Positions 1 to 11,325 of a DNA stretch of 64,000 bases are shown in pieces. Every line of letters begins with the position of its first letter. The stretch's first letter is position 1. The DNA is from Setomelanomma holmii (taxonomy: Eukaryota > Ascomycota > Dothideomycetes > Pleosporales > Phaeosphaeriaceae): contig ML978159.1 of NCBI GenBank assembly GCA_010015745.1, positions 248,001-312,000 on the forward strand. The letters are read 5' to 3'. The notes under the pieces were generated by a model. The model did not search any database and was not told the origin of the DNA. It saw nothing but the letters and a program-made list of their open reading frames with translations. Both the position numbers and the translations under genes were made by a program.

Positions 1-114
1 AGAGAGCAAGAGAGATGCGAGGTGTGAAAGGTCCAAAAGTGTCATATTACAGCAAATGCTTGACGCTGTTAACGAAATACCTCTCGGGGTTTTAGTTGTC
101 GGAGCCGCAACACG

Positions 115-1398
115 TCACTTTGAACCCCTTTGCCTCGCTTGGCCATTACCTTCCTTCGCAGTGCTCTTGCCCTCGGATTTGTCTTGGTCCTTCTTCTCCA
201 GTGCCCTTCTCTTAGCACTTTCCTTCTCCAATACCTCGACAGTCTTCGAACTGCTTTCCCACAACTTCTTCTGCAACGCCTCGTCATCGATCTCTTTCCT
301 TGTCCAGTTGACCTTTCTACACTCCTTCAGGAAGTGGTTGCCCTCACCTCTGCCCCACTGTGCCTCCATAGCCGCATACAAGAACGTCTGGGCGCCCTGA
401 TCTCCGCTTTTGAGCACCAACCACCATACTGGCCACATGATGAGGTATGCCGCGAGTCCCCAGAGCGAACCGAAGGTCAGGAATCGTCGCATGCCGGGTG
501 TTCGAGTCCAGCCAGGGTCTACCATGATGACACGCGCGTTCATTGGTTTCTTGTCAGGACGAGCGTAGGACGAAAGATGCTTTTGGAAGGCGACGGCGAA
601 GGTCATGAGAGCCAGCTTCGAGGTAGCGTACACGGCCTTGGGTGTGAGGTCAATCTGCCCAGGTTCACTATTCGCGTCCTTCTTCTCTTTTGTGGTGCTT
701 GGTTTCGCATCGAAGTCAGGCAGCTGTCCAGCCATATAAGCACTGCATGTGCCGAAGATGATGCGGACGTCTCGGTCTGGTGGTTGTGCTCGGAGTGCTG
801 GGCTGAGGATGCTCAACAGATGGAAGTTGGCAACATAATTGAGGCCCCACGTTGACTCAAGTCCGTCTTCTGTCATCGTTGCCTTGCCTCCAGGAGGTGT
901 CATTGTATTTGCGCAGAGGATGATCATGTCCAATCTGCGAGGGGGGGCGTTGTCGACCCATTTCGTGGCGAAGAGTCGTATGCTGTGCAGAGACGTGAGA
1001 TCGACGTTCTCGGCGGTGATGAGCTCGTTGCCTGTTTCGGTTCGTAGGTCTTCGATGTAGTCCACGAGGAACGGGTCCACGAGCGGTTGCTGGACGAGCA
1101 GAATGATTTGTGCTCCACGAGAAGCTAGGCCTCTGACCACTTCAGCTCCTATACCTGATGTTCCACCCTACTCAACTGTCAGCAATGTGTATCAGGCTGC
1201 TAGTAGCATATGACTTCTTACAGTAACCATGACTACCTTCGAGTGCATATTTCGCTCTGACTGGTTGACCGCGCCATTGAAGAACCATTTTAGCAGGTAC
1301 AGCAGAGCAAAGATTGGGGCAACCTTCACTACAGTCCAGCCGAGTGGTATAGTGTCCAATCCCTCTGAGAAGGCCTGGGCGAGGATGTTAACGGGCAT
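115..1398 (-). CDS. Env9-like membrane short-chain dehydrogenase/reductase
   Basis: The CDS joins 1398-1222 and 1167-115 (409 aa). The intron 1168-1221 starts GTAAGA and ends TAG, and splicing restores the Rossmann motif VTGGTSGIGAE. The N-terminus has one hydrophobic segment (about residues 22-40) that would anchor it in the ER or lipid-droplet membrane. The catalytic Ser lies in FGTCSAYM and the YxxxK pair in YATSK. The C-terminus is a long Lys/Glu/Ser-rich tail. The anchored SDR followed by a charged tail resembles yeast Env9, a lipid-droplet oxidoreductase. I recognise the SDR fold with confidence but the Env9 link only by overall resemblance, and the substrate is unknown. It is divergent from the G-patch gene, with 265 bp between the two starts. 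Confidence 0.85.
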
Positions 1399-1663
1399 CG
1401 TTGGCTGAGGTGGTACGGAAAAGGTTAAGCAATGCGGAACGATGGTGGCTCGCTAAGCGCATCGGATTTATGCACGTGGCGTCATTGCCTTGTGATTGCG
1501 CGTTGCCTTCAGTCGCCTTGCGTTCACTGCCTCAAAAACCTCAATCTCACCGCACATAGTTGCGATGGTGCCGCTCATTTCGCCGTCGCAAATATACTGT
1601 CGCGGAGCATTGTGCCACTCATCCCTCCCACAACCTTGATCCTGCGGCAATCGTCCTTAGCAA

Positions 1664-2371
1664 ATGAGTGCACTAACCATACAACCCCGGAAGGAGGAGG
1701 TAGAGTACGAAGAAGATCCACGCTACGACGACGCCGATCACTCGACTGCACCATTTGTCCAGCAGCCTGCTTATGGTCGTGGGTTATGGAAGAACCCTAT
1801 ACAGTTCGTGTCTGCCGCGCAAGATGCTCCGAAGCCAATCGCACCTACCACCAACGGCCGCACAATGGCCGAAAGATATCTCGCCATCATGTTCCCGAAC
1901 GGAGAACCGCAACCGAAAGCTGAAGCATATCCAGCGTGTGGCATCTGTGGCGAGCCTGTAAAGGAGCAGGACCAGCGAATGCACTACCTCAGTCCTGCAC
2001 ACCAAGCTGCATTGCCTCGAGCGCCCATACCCTCCGCAATCGATAGAACAAGGATGGGTCTGAAATATATGTCGAAACACGGTTACGACGTAGACGCGCG
2101 AGTCGGACTTGGTGCAAGTGGGCAAGGCATGCTATTTCCGCTCGTGCCCAAGGAGAAGAGGGACAAGCTTGGTCTGGGCATAGACAAGAAACAGCACGAG
2201 AAGAAGAAAGCCTTTGGTGGCGCTAGTGCTGCTGATGTCAAGGAAGGAAGGCTCGACGCTGGCAAGATTCAAAAGATGGCAAAGATAGAGAAGAGGAAGC
2301 ACGAGAAGCTTCAGCGCATGTTCTACGGAAACGACGAGGTCGAGAAATATCTCGGGCAACTTGATGCGTGA
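1664..2371 (+). CDS. G-patch domain protein with CxxC/HxxxxxH zinc-finger-like motif
   Basis: This is an intronless 235 aa ORF. An acidic N-terminus is followed by a C-x2-C...H-x5-H motif (C92, C95, H107, H113) that could bind zinc. A glycine-rich G-patch follows (about residues 132-165, GLKYMSKHGYDVDARVGLG). The C-terminal third is basic, coiled-coil-like and Lys/Glu-rich. The order (zinc-finger-like segment, G-patch, basic tail) recalls the GPANK1-like group. G-patches usually activate DEAH-box RNA helicases, so a role in RNA processing is inferred. The ATG at 1664 is the first in the frame and has a fungal-type AAATG context. Confidence 0.8.
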   Translation: MSALTIQPRKEEVEYEEDPRYDDADHSTAPFVQQPAYGRGLWKNPIQFVSAAQDAPKPIAPTTNGRTMAERYLAIMFPNGEPQPKAEAYPACGICGEPVKEQDQRMHYLSPAHQAALPRAPIPSAIDRTRMGLKYMSKHGYDVDARVGLGASGQGMLFPLVPKEKRDKLGLGIDKKQHEKKKAFGGASAADVKEGRLDAGKIQKMAKIEKRKHEKLQRMFYGNDEVEKYLGQLDA

Positions 2372-3244
2372 AGCTGGACACACTTGTGCGCTGGGAAAGA
2401 CATCGACCCCTCCTGGGTTTCGAATATCACCACCGCCGAACAACATCCCGGCAAGACACATTTGGAGAAACAAGCAGGTCAGGCCTCGCTCTCGATCTTC
2501 GATATCTGGTCGTGAACCTCCTCATTCAAGACTTGAATTAGTGCAACTGTTCAGAATATCTGTGATGCCTCAGCGTTGAGCATGGCATCGGCGTTGAAGT
2601 TTTCCGACGGCAGTCGCGCTTTCTTTTCGAGACACCCTTTCCTTTTCCATATACTTTCCAACGAGGATAGAGACAAATATGTCTATGATTACTCTTCTTT
2701 TAACCTCGACTATGCAACTGACTTGTCAAAGGTCTCAAAGTTCAGTGGATTGCCTGCTGAGCGAAGATCTATAATCACTTGTTGATGGGGTGCGGATGCT
2801 GTGCATGCTGCCTCCCTCGCATAGTAAAAGAAAACTCGGGTAAAGCCACAACCTTCGAGCGAGACAGATCACGCGCAACACAATTGCAGGCAAGCGTGAA
2901 TACTCTGTGGTACTTCGGGAAACACTATAAGCCATGTTTACGTCGAGAAAACATTGGACTCATTCTGTCGCTGTCGCTGTCGCTGTCGCTGGTGTTATTG
3001 CTCGAGTACGAGATGGTTCACTTATCCACAGCTTTTTCTGCTACGTGAGAGCTGCCCCACCGCGAAAACTAAGCTAGCACGAGCTTCAAAGTTCATGCTT
3101 CCCCACATCTTTAGGCTGCCACTGGGAAAAACCATTTTCCACCAGCACCGGGGCATGGCCACGAGAAATTATTCTTGATTGTAGATCCAAAATCAAATAA
3201 TATATAATATATATAATGTTTAAGCTTTTCATAAAGCATTTGCA
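2372..3244. other. Gene-free spacer
   Basis: I see no coding pattern here. The stretch holds the 3' flank of the G-patch gene, a short hexanucleotide microsatellite, and a very AT-rich segment (about 3188-3240, repeated ATAT/AATAT) just upstream of the tRNA gene, which may help position Pol III initiation. Confidence 0.6.
2965..2991. repeat. (CTGTCG)n microsatellite
   Basis: Four exact tandem copies of CTGTCG are followed by CTG. The repeat sits in non-coding DNA, so it is probably a neutral simple repeat. Confidence 0.95.
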
Positions 3245-3340
3245 GGTCGCTTAGCTCAGTTGGTTAGAGCGTGGTGCTAATAGCTGCTTTTGAGTTGCCT
3301 TGATACGCCAAGGTCGCGAGTTCGACCCTCGTAGTGACCA
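3245..3340 (+). tRNA. tRNA-Ile (anticodon AAU) with a 22-nt intron
   Basis: The acceptor arms GGTCGCT and AGTGACC pair with one G-U wobble, and the discriminator is A3340. The A box is TTAGCTCAGTTGG and the B box GAGTTCGACCC. The anticodon AAT is at 3279-3281 in the loop CTAATAA. The intron (3283-3304) starts one base 3' of the anticodon, the canonical position for nuclear tRNA introns. A T-rich Pol III terminator follows immediately (TTCTTTTT). Confidence 0.95.
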
Positions 3341-3627
3341 TTCTTTTTGTGCCCTTCTAGCATCCATATATCTTTTGCTTGAATGACTGAGCAATTGCTC
3401 ATTGCGTATTTTTTTGTTTTGCTGACTTGGTACGTCGCTGTTTGGGAAGCTCAGCTGCGATGACCATCAAACAGAAGACCGCAAATGCGATCCGGATGAT
3501 GAGAGAGCAGGGTCGAGTCAAAACACCAAGATCATTGAGCCATTAAAAGATATATATATGCTTCAGAACCAATATGTAAGATAAATACCTACAAGAAACT
3601 ATATACAACAGGTCGCCTCTGCAATCT
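3341..3627. other. tRNA to hydroxylase spacer
   Basis: This is AT-rich spacer containing the 3' flank of the hydroxylase gene. No gene is seen. Confidence 0.6.
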
Positions 3628-5574
3628 CTACAAAATAGCCTTCTCACCACCCAACTTCTTTCCAGTGACAACCTCAAAATACTTGTTCAATGCATCACAC
3701 GTTCCACTGCCCTCCTCGAGTTTCACAACAACACCAACATAACCGTCTGGCCTGACGACTACGATGCCACCCTTCTCCTCAGACAATCCCATCTTTGCGT
3801 GCGCCGCTGCCTTCGCGTCTGGGACCCGCTGATCCCACACATCATCCGCATACACGTGGTCTGCGTACCGCGCAAACGTCGCTGGTAATTGCTCTGCAAT
3901 GTGAATCTGTGAACGGGGTGCGTTGAAGACAAGTGCCAGGGAGAGGAAGGAAGTGTGAGGGTTGTGGTGTTCGTGGTAGCGATCTGTCTTTTCCAGGTCG
4001 CTGTAGAGGAACGTGCTGAAGAAAGATGTTGGATTTGCCATGTTTGATGCCAAGTCCTTGATGGCGCGAGATGTGGTGTTGAGCGAGCCACCGAAGAGGA
4101 ATATGCGGTAGGAGCCGTTCATGGGGATTTCTTGCTCGAGGTGTACGACGTTGGCATCGACGACACGGGTAACAGTCGCTGGGGTGAGGATACGGCCGGT
4201 TCGTTGGGTGGTGCCATTCTCGTATGAGAGGTACAGGGGACTTTGCGCGGGGTGTTCGGGGCCCCAGTTTATGCTGTTAGGCTTGTAGGCTACGCCGTAG
4301 CCAGAGGTGAACTCGCAACTTGCTTTGAAGGTCTTGATGAACTCGTTCTCGGCTGGCTCATTTGACGCAGCGCCAGCGACCTCGCCTGCGGATGGGATAC
4401 GTGTGCTGAAAAGTTTGGCGTAGCGTGCGTCGAAGTCAAGAAGGGACTCGGCAATCAGTTGGCGTTCGGATTCGTAGGTCTTGAGAACCTCGCGTGGTGC
4501 CCAGCCAGACTCAACATGATGTATCTTCCATGCAAGGTTGACGGCGTCGAGGAATGCTGTGTTCATGCCCTGTCCGGCCTTTGGCGAATGAGTGTGGCAG
4601 GCATCGCCTCCCATAAAGACGCGCTCGTCGAGGGTGTATCGTTCTGCAATGCCTTGGCCAATGGGGTAAACGGAGTACCATTCGATACGGTCCCAGGTGA
4701 TGGTGTATGGTTTAAGGATTTCCTGAGCTAACTTCTGGGTTTCTTCTGCGGTTACTTGTTTGCGTGGGTTCCAGTCTTTGTCTGTAGAGCTGGCAACCTG
4801 GATGTAGAGGCGGACCATGTTGTTTTCGCGGGGAATAACCATGATACTACCCGCATCTGAGTGGATTGTGCATTTCATCTGAAGGCTGGTCAGATACATC
4901 ATGCTTCAAAACTGGTTAAGTTTAATGTTTCTTACCTTGATGTCAGGGAAATCCGTCCGTACAACACCATCCATGACTCCCCAAACGTGTGCGATCGGAT
5001 CCTTGTACCGAATTCCAATCTTCAGCTGGTCTCGAATGAAACTTCTTGCTCCTTCTCCGCTGAACAGATACTTTGCTCGTATAGTCTCTGACATTGTGCC
5101 GTCCACATGTGCCAAGTTGACCTCCACAGGATATGTAGGGTCTTTTCCGTCATTCTGGAATCCAGTAATAGTCCAAGGTCTTTGCAATCTTGTGCCATTC
5201 TTCTCCATATCGTCAATGAAAACACGCTCAATCAGGCCTTGGTGCAATAGCGTTGTGAAGGGGTATCGCGCATCGATGAACTTCGGACAACTCGCCCATG
5301 TTCCTGTGCGGTGGATGCCCTTGGCAGCCGGATCCCAAAATGCTACTTCGTAGACCTTCGCAGGCTCGTATTCCATGATCTTGCGCTTCAGGCCCATGTT
5401 CCGTAGCAAGTCCAATGAACGGGGTTGGATACCATCCGCTCGCCCGGTAGGAGTTGGCTCTGGCCTGTTGTCGATGTGCTTGATCTTGTAACCCCATCGC
5501 GCCAGACATGTTGAAAGTGTGAGACCGACGGGTCCTGCGCCAACAATGACGATATCGTAGTTCTCAACCGCCAT
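3628..5574 (-). CDS. Phenol 2-monooxygenase-type FAD-dependent aromatic hydroxylase
   Basis: The CDS joins 5574-4936 and 4878-3628 (629 aa). The intron 4879-4935 (GTAAGA...CAG) lies between complete codons. The N-terminal dinucleotide fold has GAGPVG at residues 12-17. A second FAD motif, GDACHTHSP, is near residue 304 and is followed by [17 protein letters not shown]. The C-terminal 180 or so residues match the thioredoxin-like domain of phenol hydroxylases. The family uses NADPH and O2 to ortho-hydroxylate phenols or hydroxybenzoates, feeding catechols to ring cleavage. No ring-cleavage or transport gene lies next to it, so it looks like a stand-alone catabolic gene. Length and motifs are normal. 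The exact substrate cannot be told from sequence. Confidence 0.9.
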
Positions 5575-6670
5575 GTTGGACTATGTAAAGCGAAAGCGAA
5601 AGGGGAGGAGATTGTGGGTATAAAGTCCGAGATAACACAAGACGATACGAAGTACTCGTCTTCGTGGCAGTAATAAATGACGGCGTGGAGTAAGTTGAAT
5701 AGATCAATCCGGGTTTGGGATCAGCACAAGCAGCAGCGAGACAGGCCTCTTTAAGAGGCCAGATCTAGCGGCAGGCGCCAAATCCATGGCAAATCGCACG
5801 GGAATGGAAGCTAGCCGGCAATAAATTCGGATGTTGCTGGTCCTCGAACCTGGAGTCTGGGCGCGCTCCGACAGTGCATGCCGTCATGTTGCGGGGAGCG
5901 TAGGCGGATCTCTGAAGCGGCACTTTCTGCCAAGGTGCGAATCGTACTTTCCTTCGTTGGTGTCAAGCGTGGCTACATCGGGCATCGGGCCAGTTGATAA
6001 GCGCGGAAGACTCGGGGATGGCGCACGCGGCGTATCAAGAAGGTACTTCTGGTCTCCACATCACGACGCGCTACATGTACCGTGTATTCTTTCCATGTGT
6101 TTGTGACTGTCATGTCGCGGTCGAATGCCATTATCTCGTACGAGCACACTTATCGTAGACTCTTCCAGCCAAATAAGTCTTCGTCAATCAGCATTTGCAG
6201 CTCCGAGCAAAGTCCACGAACAGGATTCCTCAGCATTATTCAACACACAAGGTGCCCGAGCATCATCAATGCTCAAGATGTAACACATGCATTTACGACG
6301 TGCCAAGCAAGAAATATAAGCCTAACAGTTCCGCCTCCTGAGTCAACATGAGGCATTCACAGACTCTGAGGCTGTGGTATCGCTGGCGATGATCTGCACT
6401 ATGGTGTCTCTTCTCAACCAGTCGAGAAGTGACCACAGACTCCCTTTGAACAAAGAGCCACACACCACGACTCCATGTATCTCATATGCGCCTGTTCAGG
6501 ATTTGTACCAAATCGGCCTCGGCCACGTCAGCCGTTCAGGCATAAACCTCTCTGTTAAAGGGCATAGATGCTCTACCGATACCTCTCACGTGATCGCGCG
6601 TAGTTAGTGCCTTGGCAGCCTCTGAGAGCCTCATACAGGCTCTCACGCGTCTTCCAATCAACAACATATC
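5575..6670. other. Divergent intergenic region, hydroxylase / HET gene 1
   Basis: About 1.1 kb holds the upstream flanks of both genes. Open frames here are short and overlap one another, and none shows family features. No repeat or mobile element is evident. Confidence 0.55.
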
Positions 6671-8286
6671 ATGGCAAAACTTGCTCACTTCATCACTCTC
6701 AATCATGACCAGCCTTCGATAAGGCTTCTCAGAGTCCTTCCAGAAATGCCGGCTGGCATCTTACAGTGTAAGCTAGAGCATGCCACGATCGACTCGTCAT
6801 ATGTGTGCTTCGGCTACGTCTGGGGTACTTCAGATGCTGAGCACGAGATCCACATCAATGGTCGTGACTTCTACATCCGGTCCAACTTGAAGAGTTTCCT
6901 CCTCGTTGCACAGCGCAAATACCCTTTGACCCCTTTCTGAATAGATGCTATTTGTATCGATCAATCGAACATATCCGAGCGAAACCATCAAGTCGCGCAC
7001 ATGGGTCAGATCTATTCGCATGCGGAGAAGGTTATCGCGTGGTTAGGCTGGAGTCCCGAGACAGTTATCCTTCTTGGAAAGTGGCAAAGCCTCGTCCCGA
7101 CTGTGTCTGGGGAAAATTCAGCCGAAAGAAAGAAAATATTGTCCCCACCAGCCGCAGGTTTTCGAGCTGTGGAAGTGCGGGGAGGGGAGTGCGAGGATGT
7201 TGTCCATAACGAATACTGGACCCGAGCATGGATTACCCAGGAGATAGCTCTCGCCAGGGATTTCAGGCTCCTTGCTGGACATCACGAGATCGATGCCAAA
7301 GACTTCGCCCACGCTGTCGACTCTACCGACATGAGGTCGCAGTATCAACGCCTATCACACCGCAGGTTCTTGACGTATATGGGCATGATACGCCGTGGAT
7401 ACTTTCATAATGGATGGACGTTATTGAGTCTACTCACCCTACTACCAGACAGGAAGTGTCAGATACTTCGCGATAAGGTCTACTCCATCCTGTCTCTTGC
7501 CTCTGAAGGGCCGAGAGTCACTGTAGATTACGCATCTTCTGACACGGCCTTTCTTGAAGACATCATACACGCCTACAAGGACTCGATGTGTTTCTGTTCC
7601 GCTAAAGTCATTGTACACGAGTTACTACGTCGATCTTCAGAGCTTCACTCGGTTGGAGCTCGGACGAAGTTGCAACTCGAGATCAAGTCTTGCGCTATCA
7701 TCAAGGGAACACCCATGCCCGTTTACTGTTGCTCAAATTGCTACAAGATTATGCCTTCCAACTGGCATGTCGGGACTGGTCATTTATTCTGTCTGGGGCA
7801 GACTTGTCCAGCCGTGTGGGGCCATATTTACCTATCAAACCACGGATCGATCGAATTCTTGCGAGAGGGAATCATCCAAGATCACAGCGCACGGATGCCA
7901 ACCGACTATTGCCGTGACGACTTAGACTTGCGACAAGTAAATCAAGGAGTCTACATTTTATCTTTCCCAATGACAAACCCATTCTATGAGATAGTCGAAC
8001 AACGTAGGACTATATGGCACGAACGACCTTTTTGCAGAAACGCGCAAGAGGGTACGTCTCGCTTCACTGTACTCCCGGCATAGTAGCCTCCGCCTCGGAA
8101 GGTTTTTCGATAGAACAAGACAGCGCTGAGTCCTTCCGGGAAGATTCGAGGTCATTGCATCCGACATGCCATTAATTGTGTCATCGAAGATGAATTGGAC
8201 AATATGGGATGTACGCTCCGTCCAAGTGAAGACAACCGTCATTCTCACCGAGTGTAATCGCCGGGAAGAGCTCAAATCGCCGTAGA
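6671..8286 (+). pseudogene. HET-domain gene 1, interrupted by an in-frame TGA
   Basis: The frame from ATG 6671 encodes the start of a HET domain (RLLRVLPEMPAG, then CFGYVWG). It stops at TGA 6938-6940 and continues in the same frame as IDAICIDQSN, QVAHMGQIYSHAEKVIAWLG and later DKVYSILSLA with VDYA. The stop occupies the position where the family normally has Trp before IDAICINQ. The frame then runs to a TAG at 8081-8083. A different frame from about 8136 to 8286 again looks coding (FEVIASDMP, VKTTVILTE), so the 3' end is probably shifted too. A Cys pair segment (CCSNCYK, CLGQTC) lies in the C-terminal half. HET proteins trigger incompatibility cell death after fusion of unlike hyphae. One alternative is a functional gene read through the stop. 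I judge a pseudogene more likely. Confidence 0.75.
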
Positions 8287-9254
8287 GGTTATCATCGACA
8301 CTCGCATTGGATGATTCATGACTTTAGAGGAACAGTCAAGTCAACAAAGTCTTGAGCGCTACTTGATCTACATAGACCATGTCATGCAAAGCCTCGAACA
8401 CTTCCTCACTCGGTAAGAACTACGCATTGGGACATGGATGATCCGCTCAAATTCGACTATGCTGGCATAGCTCGCTGATGAGGCGATGGAAAGCGTCACT
8501 ATAGAGCAAGAATGTTCTCCACCCGCACTACAACACCCCCAAAGTTCGGTGAATGAGTCATCCCTGTAGGAGAAATTTTCGCATCTGAACTTCTTCTACG
8601 TGGCTTAGATCACATCAGTACACACCCATCTACTTGTTTGGCTTCGCTTGCGTATAACCCCAGGCTACTCGATTACGCTGAAATCTGGTTTGAAGGTGGT
8701 TAGGCTTGCTATGATGGACTTCGAACTTTCAGGGTGCCAGATCTCAGCTTTAACTTTTCCCAAACAACTGAACATGCTGCACCTTAGTCATTGCGCACGT
8801 GCTCACTGCAAGCCATGCTAAGACTATGCATTCAAAACTATAATTTTCCAGTTCATATTGAGTCGCCAGCTCTGCGATTGAGCACCAGCAGCAATCCGAA
8901 TCACTCTACCAACACGGAAACCATGAAATATTGGAGCATGTGTGCTCATTCTCATGTTCGTATACATGTCACGAACAGCATAGCATAGCACATTGTAGCA
9001 GATCATAGCAAAGACCCTCCACCAATAATGCCCGCCACCTCTTTGCCCAGCTCTTGGGCCAGTGTAGTACCGTGCATATCGCAAATGCGCGAGACGAGTA
9101 GCAATATGCTTTTCCTTATCCCGACGACGATGATGGTCAGTCACTCTGTATCCTCCGCACTGATGCCTCGTAGTGCCCCGCAAGCTTTTACAGCATTGTG
9201 TGGCAATGGACGATTCCCGTCCGTCGACCCTCCGAACTAGCAGGGTGGAGGGTC
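8287..9254. other. Spacer between HET gene 1 and TMA46
   Basis: No recognisable gene is present. Short open frames on both strands around 9000-9140 look weakly coding on the minus strand, but they have no start and no family signature. Confidence 0.5.
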
Positions 9255-10374
9255 TCAAGACGTGATTGTAGTCTCGCCCAACTGTGCAGCCATCCGCTCT
9301 TCCTCCTTCCGTGCCCGCGCAGCTTCAGTCTCCCGACGCATAGCCTCGACATCCCACCCGCTATCCTCCTCATCACTGTCCGCATCGCTGTCTTGTTGCC
9401 AGTCGCCCTTCTCGAACATGGCTCGACCAGTTGCGTCCTTGAGTTTCTTAGCCTCCTCTTCTGCTTGCTTCTTGTCCATGCGGTCTTTCTTCCATTTCGC
9501 GAATGTCTCGACGGTGACGGGTGTGAGTGTGCCGGTAAGCTTGTGGCGCTCGGACTCGAGGAAGTCCTCGAGAGTGAGGGTGGCCATGGGCGAGTTGGCC
9601 ATGAGCGCCTTTTCGGCGGCGCGTTGTTCTTTGGTCTTGATTACGAATCTTGTTTTATGTTAGCAACCAGGAAAGCGATACTTATAAGCAAGTACATACC
9701 CTGGTGGTAACGAATGCTTGTACATGCACTTATCGCCACTGTTAATCGTTAGATACCATGACATCGCTCTGAGACCTTAAGAATACATACCCGTTCGGAC
9801 ACACCCAGAACCACCCGTATTTCTGGTCTTCGATAGCTTGGATGAAGTATTTGCACACTTTGTCCGTTGTTGTCTTTGGGTTGCCATGCTTGCTCAACAC
9901 AACATTTCTCAGCTTCTCCTCATCCCACTCCGCCATACTGTCCTTCTTCTTCTCATCCTCCTCTTCCTCTTTATCCCGATTGTCTGTGTACAAACTCCTC
10001 TTCTCTGTCTTGCGCTCCACATTCAAGTCGTGCGAGAACTTGCACTTTTTGCCCTTTTCGCAATTGCCCTTCTTGAAAAATTGACACAGTATGGTTTTCG
10101 GGTCGACGCCAAATGGCACTTTCTGGATCTGGACGGGTTTGAAAAGTTCGGCGACTTCTCTGCGGGCTTGTTCTGCGGCGGCCTTTTCTTTCTCGCGTGC
10201 GAGCTTTTCGGCTTCTTTGCGCTTCTGCTCAGGAGACCCGCCAGCAGCGGCTGTGGCTTGAATCTGTTTGATCTGCTTTTGCGCGGCGCCACCTTTCTTA
10301 TTTTTCATGCCAAAGGTCTTGTCGACGGCGACCTTCTTCCCCTTGGGCTGCTCGCCCTTGCCTTTTGGTGGCAT
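9255..10374 (-). CDS. TMA46: Tma46/ZC3H15-type CCCH zinc-finger protein (DRG partner)
   Basis: The CDS joins 10374-9791, 9738-9700 and 9648-9255 (338 aa). Both introns (9739-9790 and 9649-9699) start GTATGT, and the middle exon is only 39 nt. The first CCCH finger is C97-x7-C105-x5-C111-x3-H115. The second spans exons 1-2 (CKYF...[14 protein letters not shown]). Charged linkers and a C-terminal DRG-family-regulatory region ([13 protein letters not shown]) follow. Yeast Tma46 and human ZC3H15/DFRP1 bind and stabilise the GTPase Rbg1/DRG1 on translating ribosomes. The start MPPKGKG was chosen over an upstream in-frame Met because it matches the family N-terminus. Length fits the family. Confidence 0.93.
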
Positions 10375-10767
10375 TTTGACTGATGTGCGGATCAAATGAG
10401 TGTGGGTGAAGGCAGCGATGTTATGTTCGAGAGTCGTGAGCTCGTGATGCGGCGGTGCCTGGAGGCGTGGATATTCTGAGGCTGTGTGTCAAAGTGAGAA
10501 TGACGATGTGTGGGGTGGAGCGGGAAACATCCTGGTGGCGGAGATGCTGCGCTCGAGCCAACTCTCACGCGGCCGACTTTCCGAAGCTCAAGGTGGCTTT
10601 ACTTGTCGCGTCGCAACATCGCAAATCGAATCCAGCTCGAGACAAATCATTCACGCCTCACACTCGCTACTGTAAGGAAAAGCTCGTTTGAATATGTAAT
10701 TGCTTAGCTAATCTCCCGTTGACCAGCTTCACAATCACATCACGTCGATTGCGCGGTCACAGCCAAA

Positions 10768-10920
10768 ATGATTACCGACAACCAACTCTACTCGCTCGCG
10801 ATTTTTCTCGGAAGCGCTTCGATGCTGCTCATCGTCCTCTATCACTTTCTCGAAGTCAACTCGGAAGACCATGTAGCGGCGGAGAAGCCTAAGGTTGCGG
10901 CAGGGAAAGTCAAGGCGTAG
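10768..10920 (+). CDS. OST4: Ost4, small subunit of the oligosaccharyltransferase
   Basis: This intronless ORF encodes 50 aa. The first 30 residues align with yeast Ost4: MITDNQLYSLA against MISDEQLNSLA, then one transmembrane helix ending in IVLYH. The C-terminus carries a short Lys/Ala-rich cytosolic extension not found in the 36-residue yeast protein. Ost4 is a single-helix ER membrane subunit that holds Stt3 and Ost3/6 together in the complex that N-glycosylates nascent proteins. The ATG lies in a good context (AAAATG). It is divergent from TMA46, with 393 bp between the starts. Small size makes this gene easy to miss in automated annotation. Confidence 0.92.
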   Translation: MITDNQLYSLAIFLGSASMLLIVLYHFLEVNSEDHVAAEKPKVAAGKVKA

Positions 10921-11325
10921 GAGTGTTCTAGATGGACTCTTACATCTGCGTCAGTGACGACGTGGAAGGGTGAGCCGATATAACTGATAACGGATCACTG
11001 GATGTAAGAGCAGCCGAGGCTCGAAGGTGTTTGTAATCACCAACCAAGCTGTGCGGCATGCAAAGGCGTTATGGCGCAAGCAAGAAGGGATTGTTGGACC
11101 AGTCCACTGTGGAGATTATATGATATACACTACTTTCGGAAAATGGCATGCAGGAGAGCCATTGACCAATGCCAAAGTTTTGGCAGAACAGCTGATGCCG
11201 CCCGCTTGCAATGGGTATACATTGTTATACACGAGATCTTGTCCTCAGACACAAACTCCAAGCACCTTGCTAAACTTGGCCAATTGACCTGTCGACCAAA
11301 GAAGAAAATGTCACCGCTGTTGTAA
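10921..11325. other. Convergent 3' spacer, OST4 / AT-hook gene
   Basis: About 400 bp lies between two 3' ends. No gene is seen. Confidence 0.6.

Noticed and set aside
130..855. 241-codon open frame opposite the SDR gene
   Set aside because: It is antisense to a conserved spliced gene and has no family features.
9000..9140. Weak minus-strand coding-like stretch downstream of TMA46
   Set aside because: It has no start codon, a stop closes it upstream, and it shows no motif.
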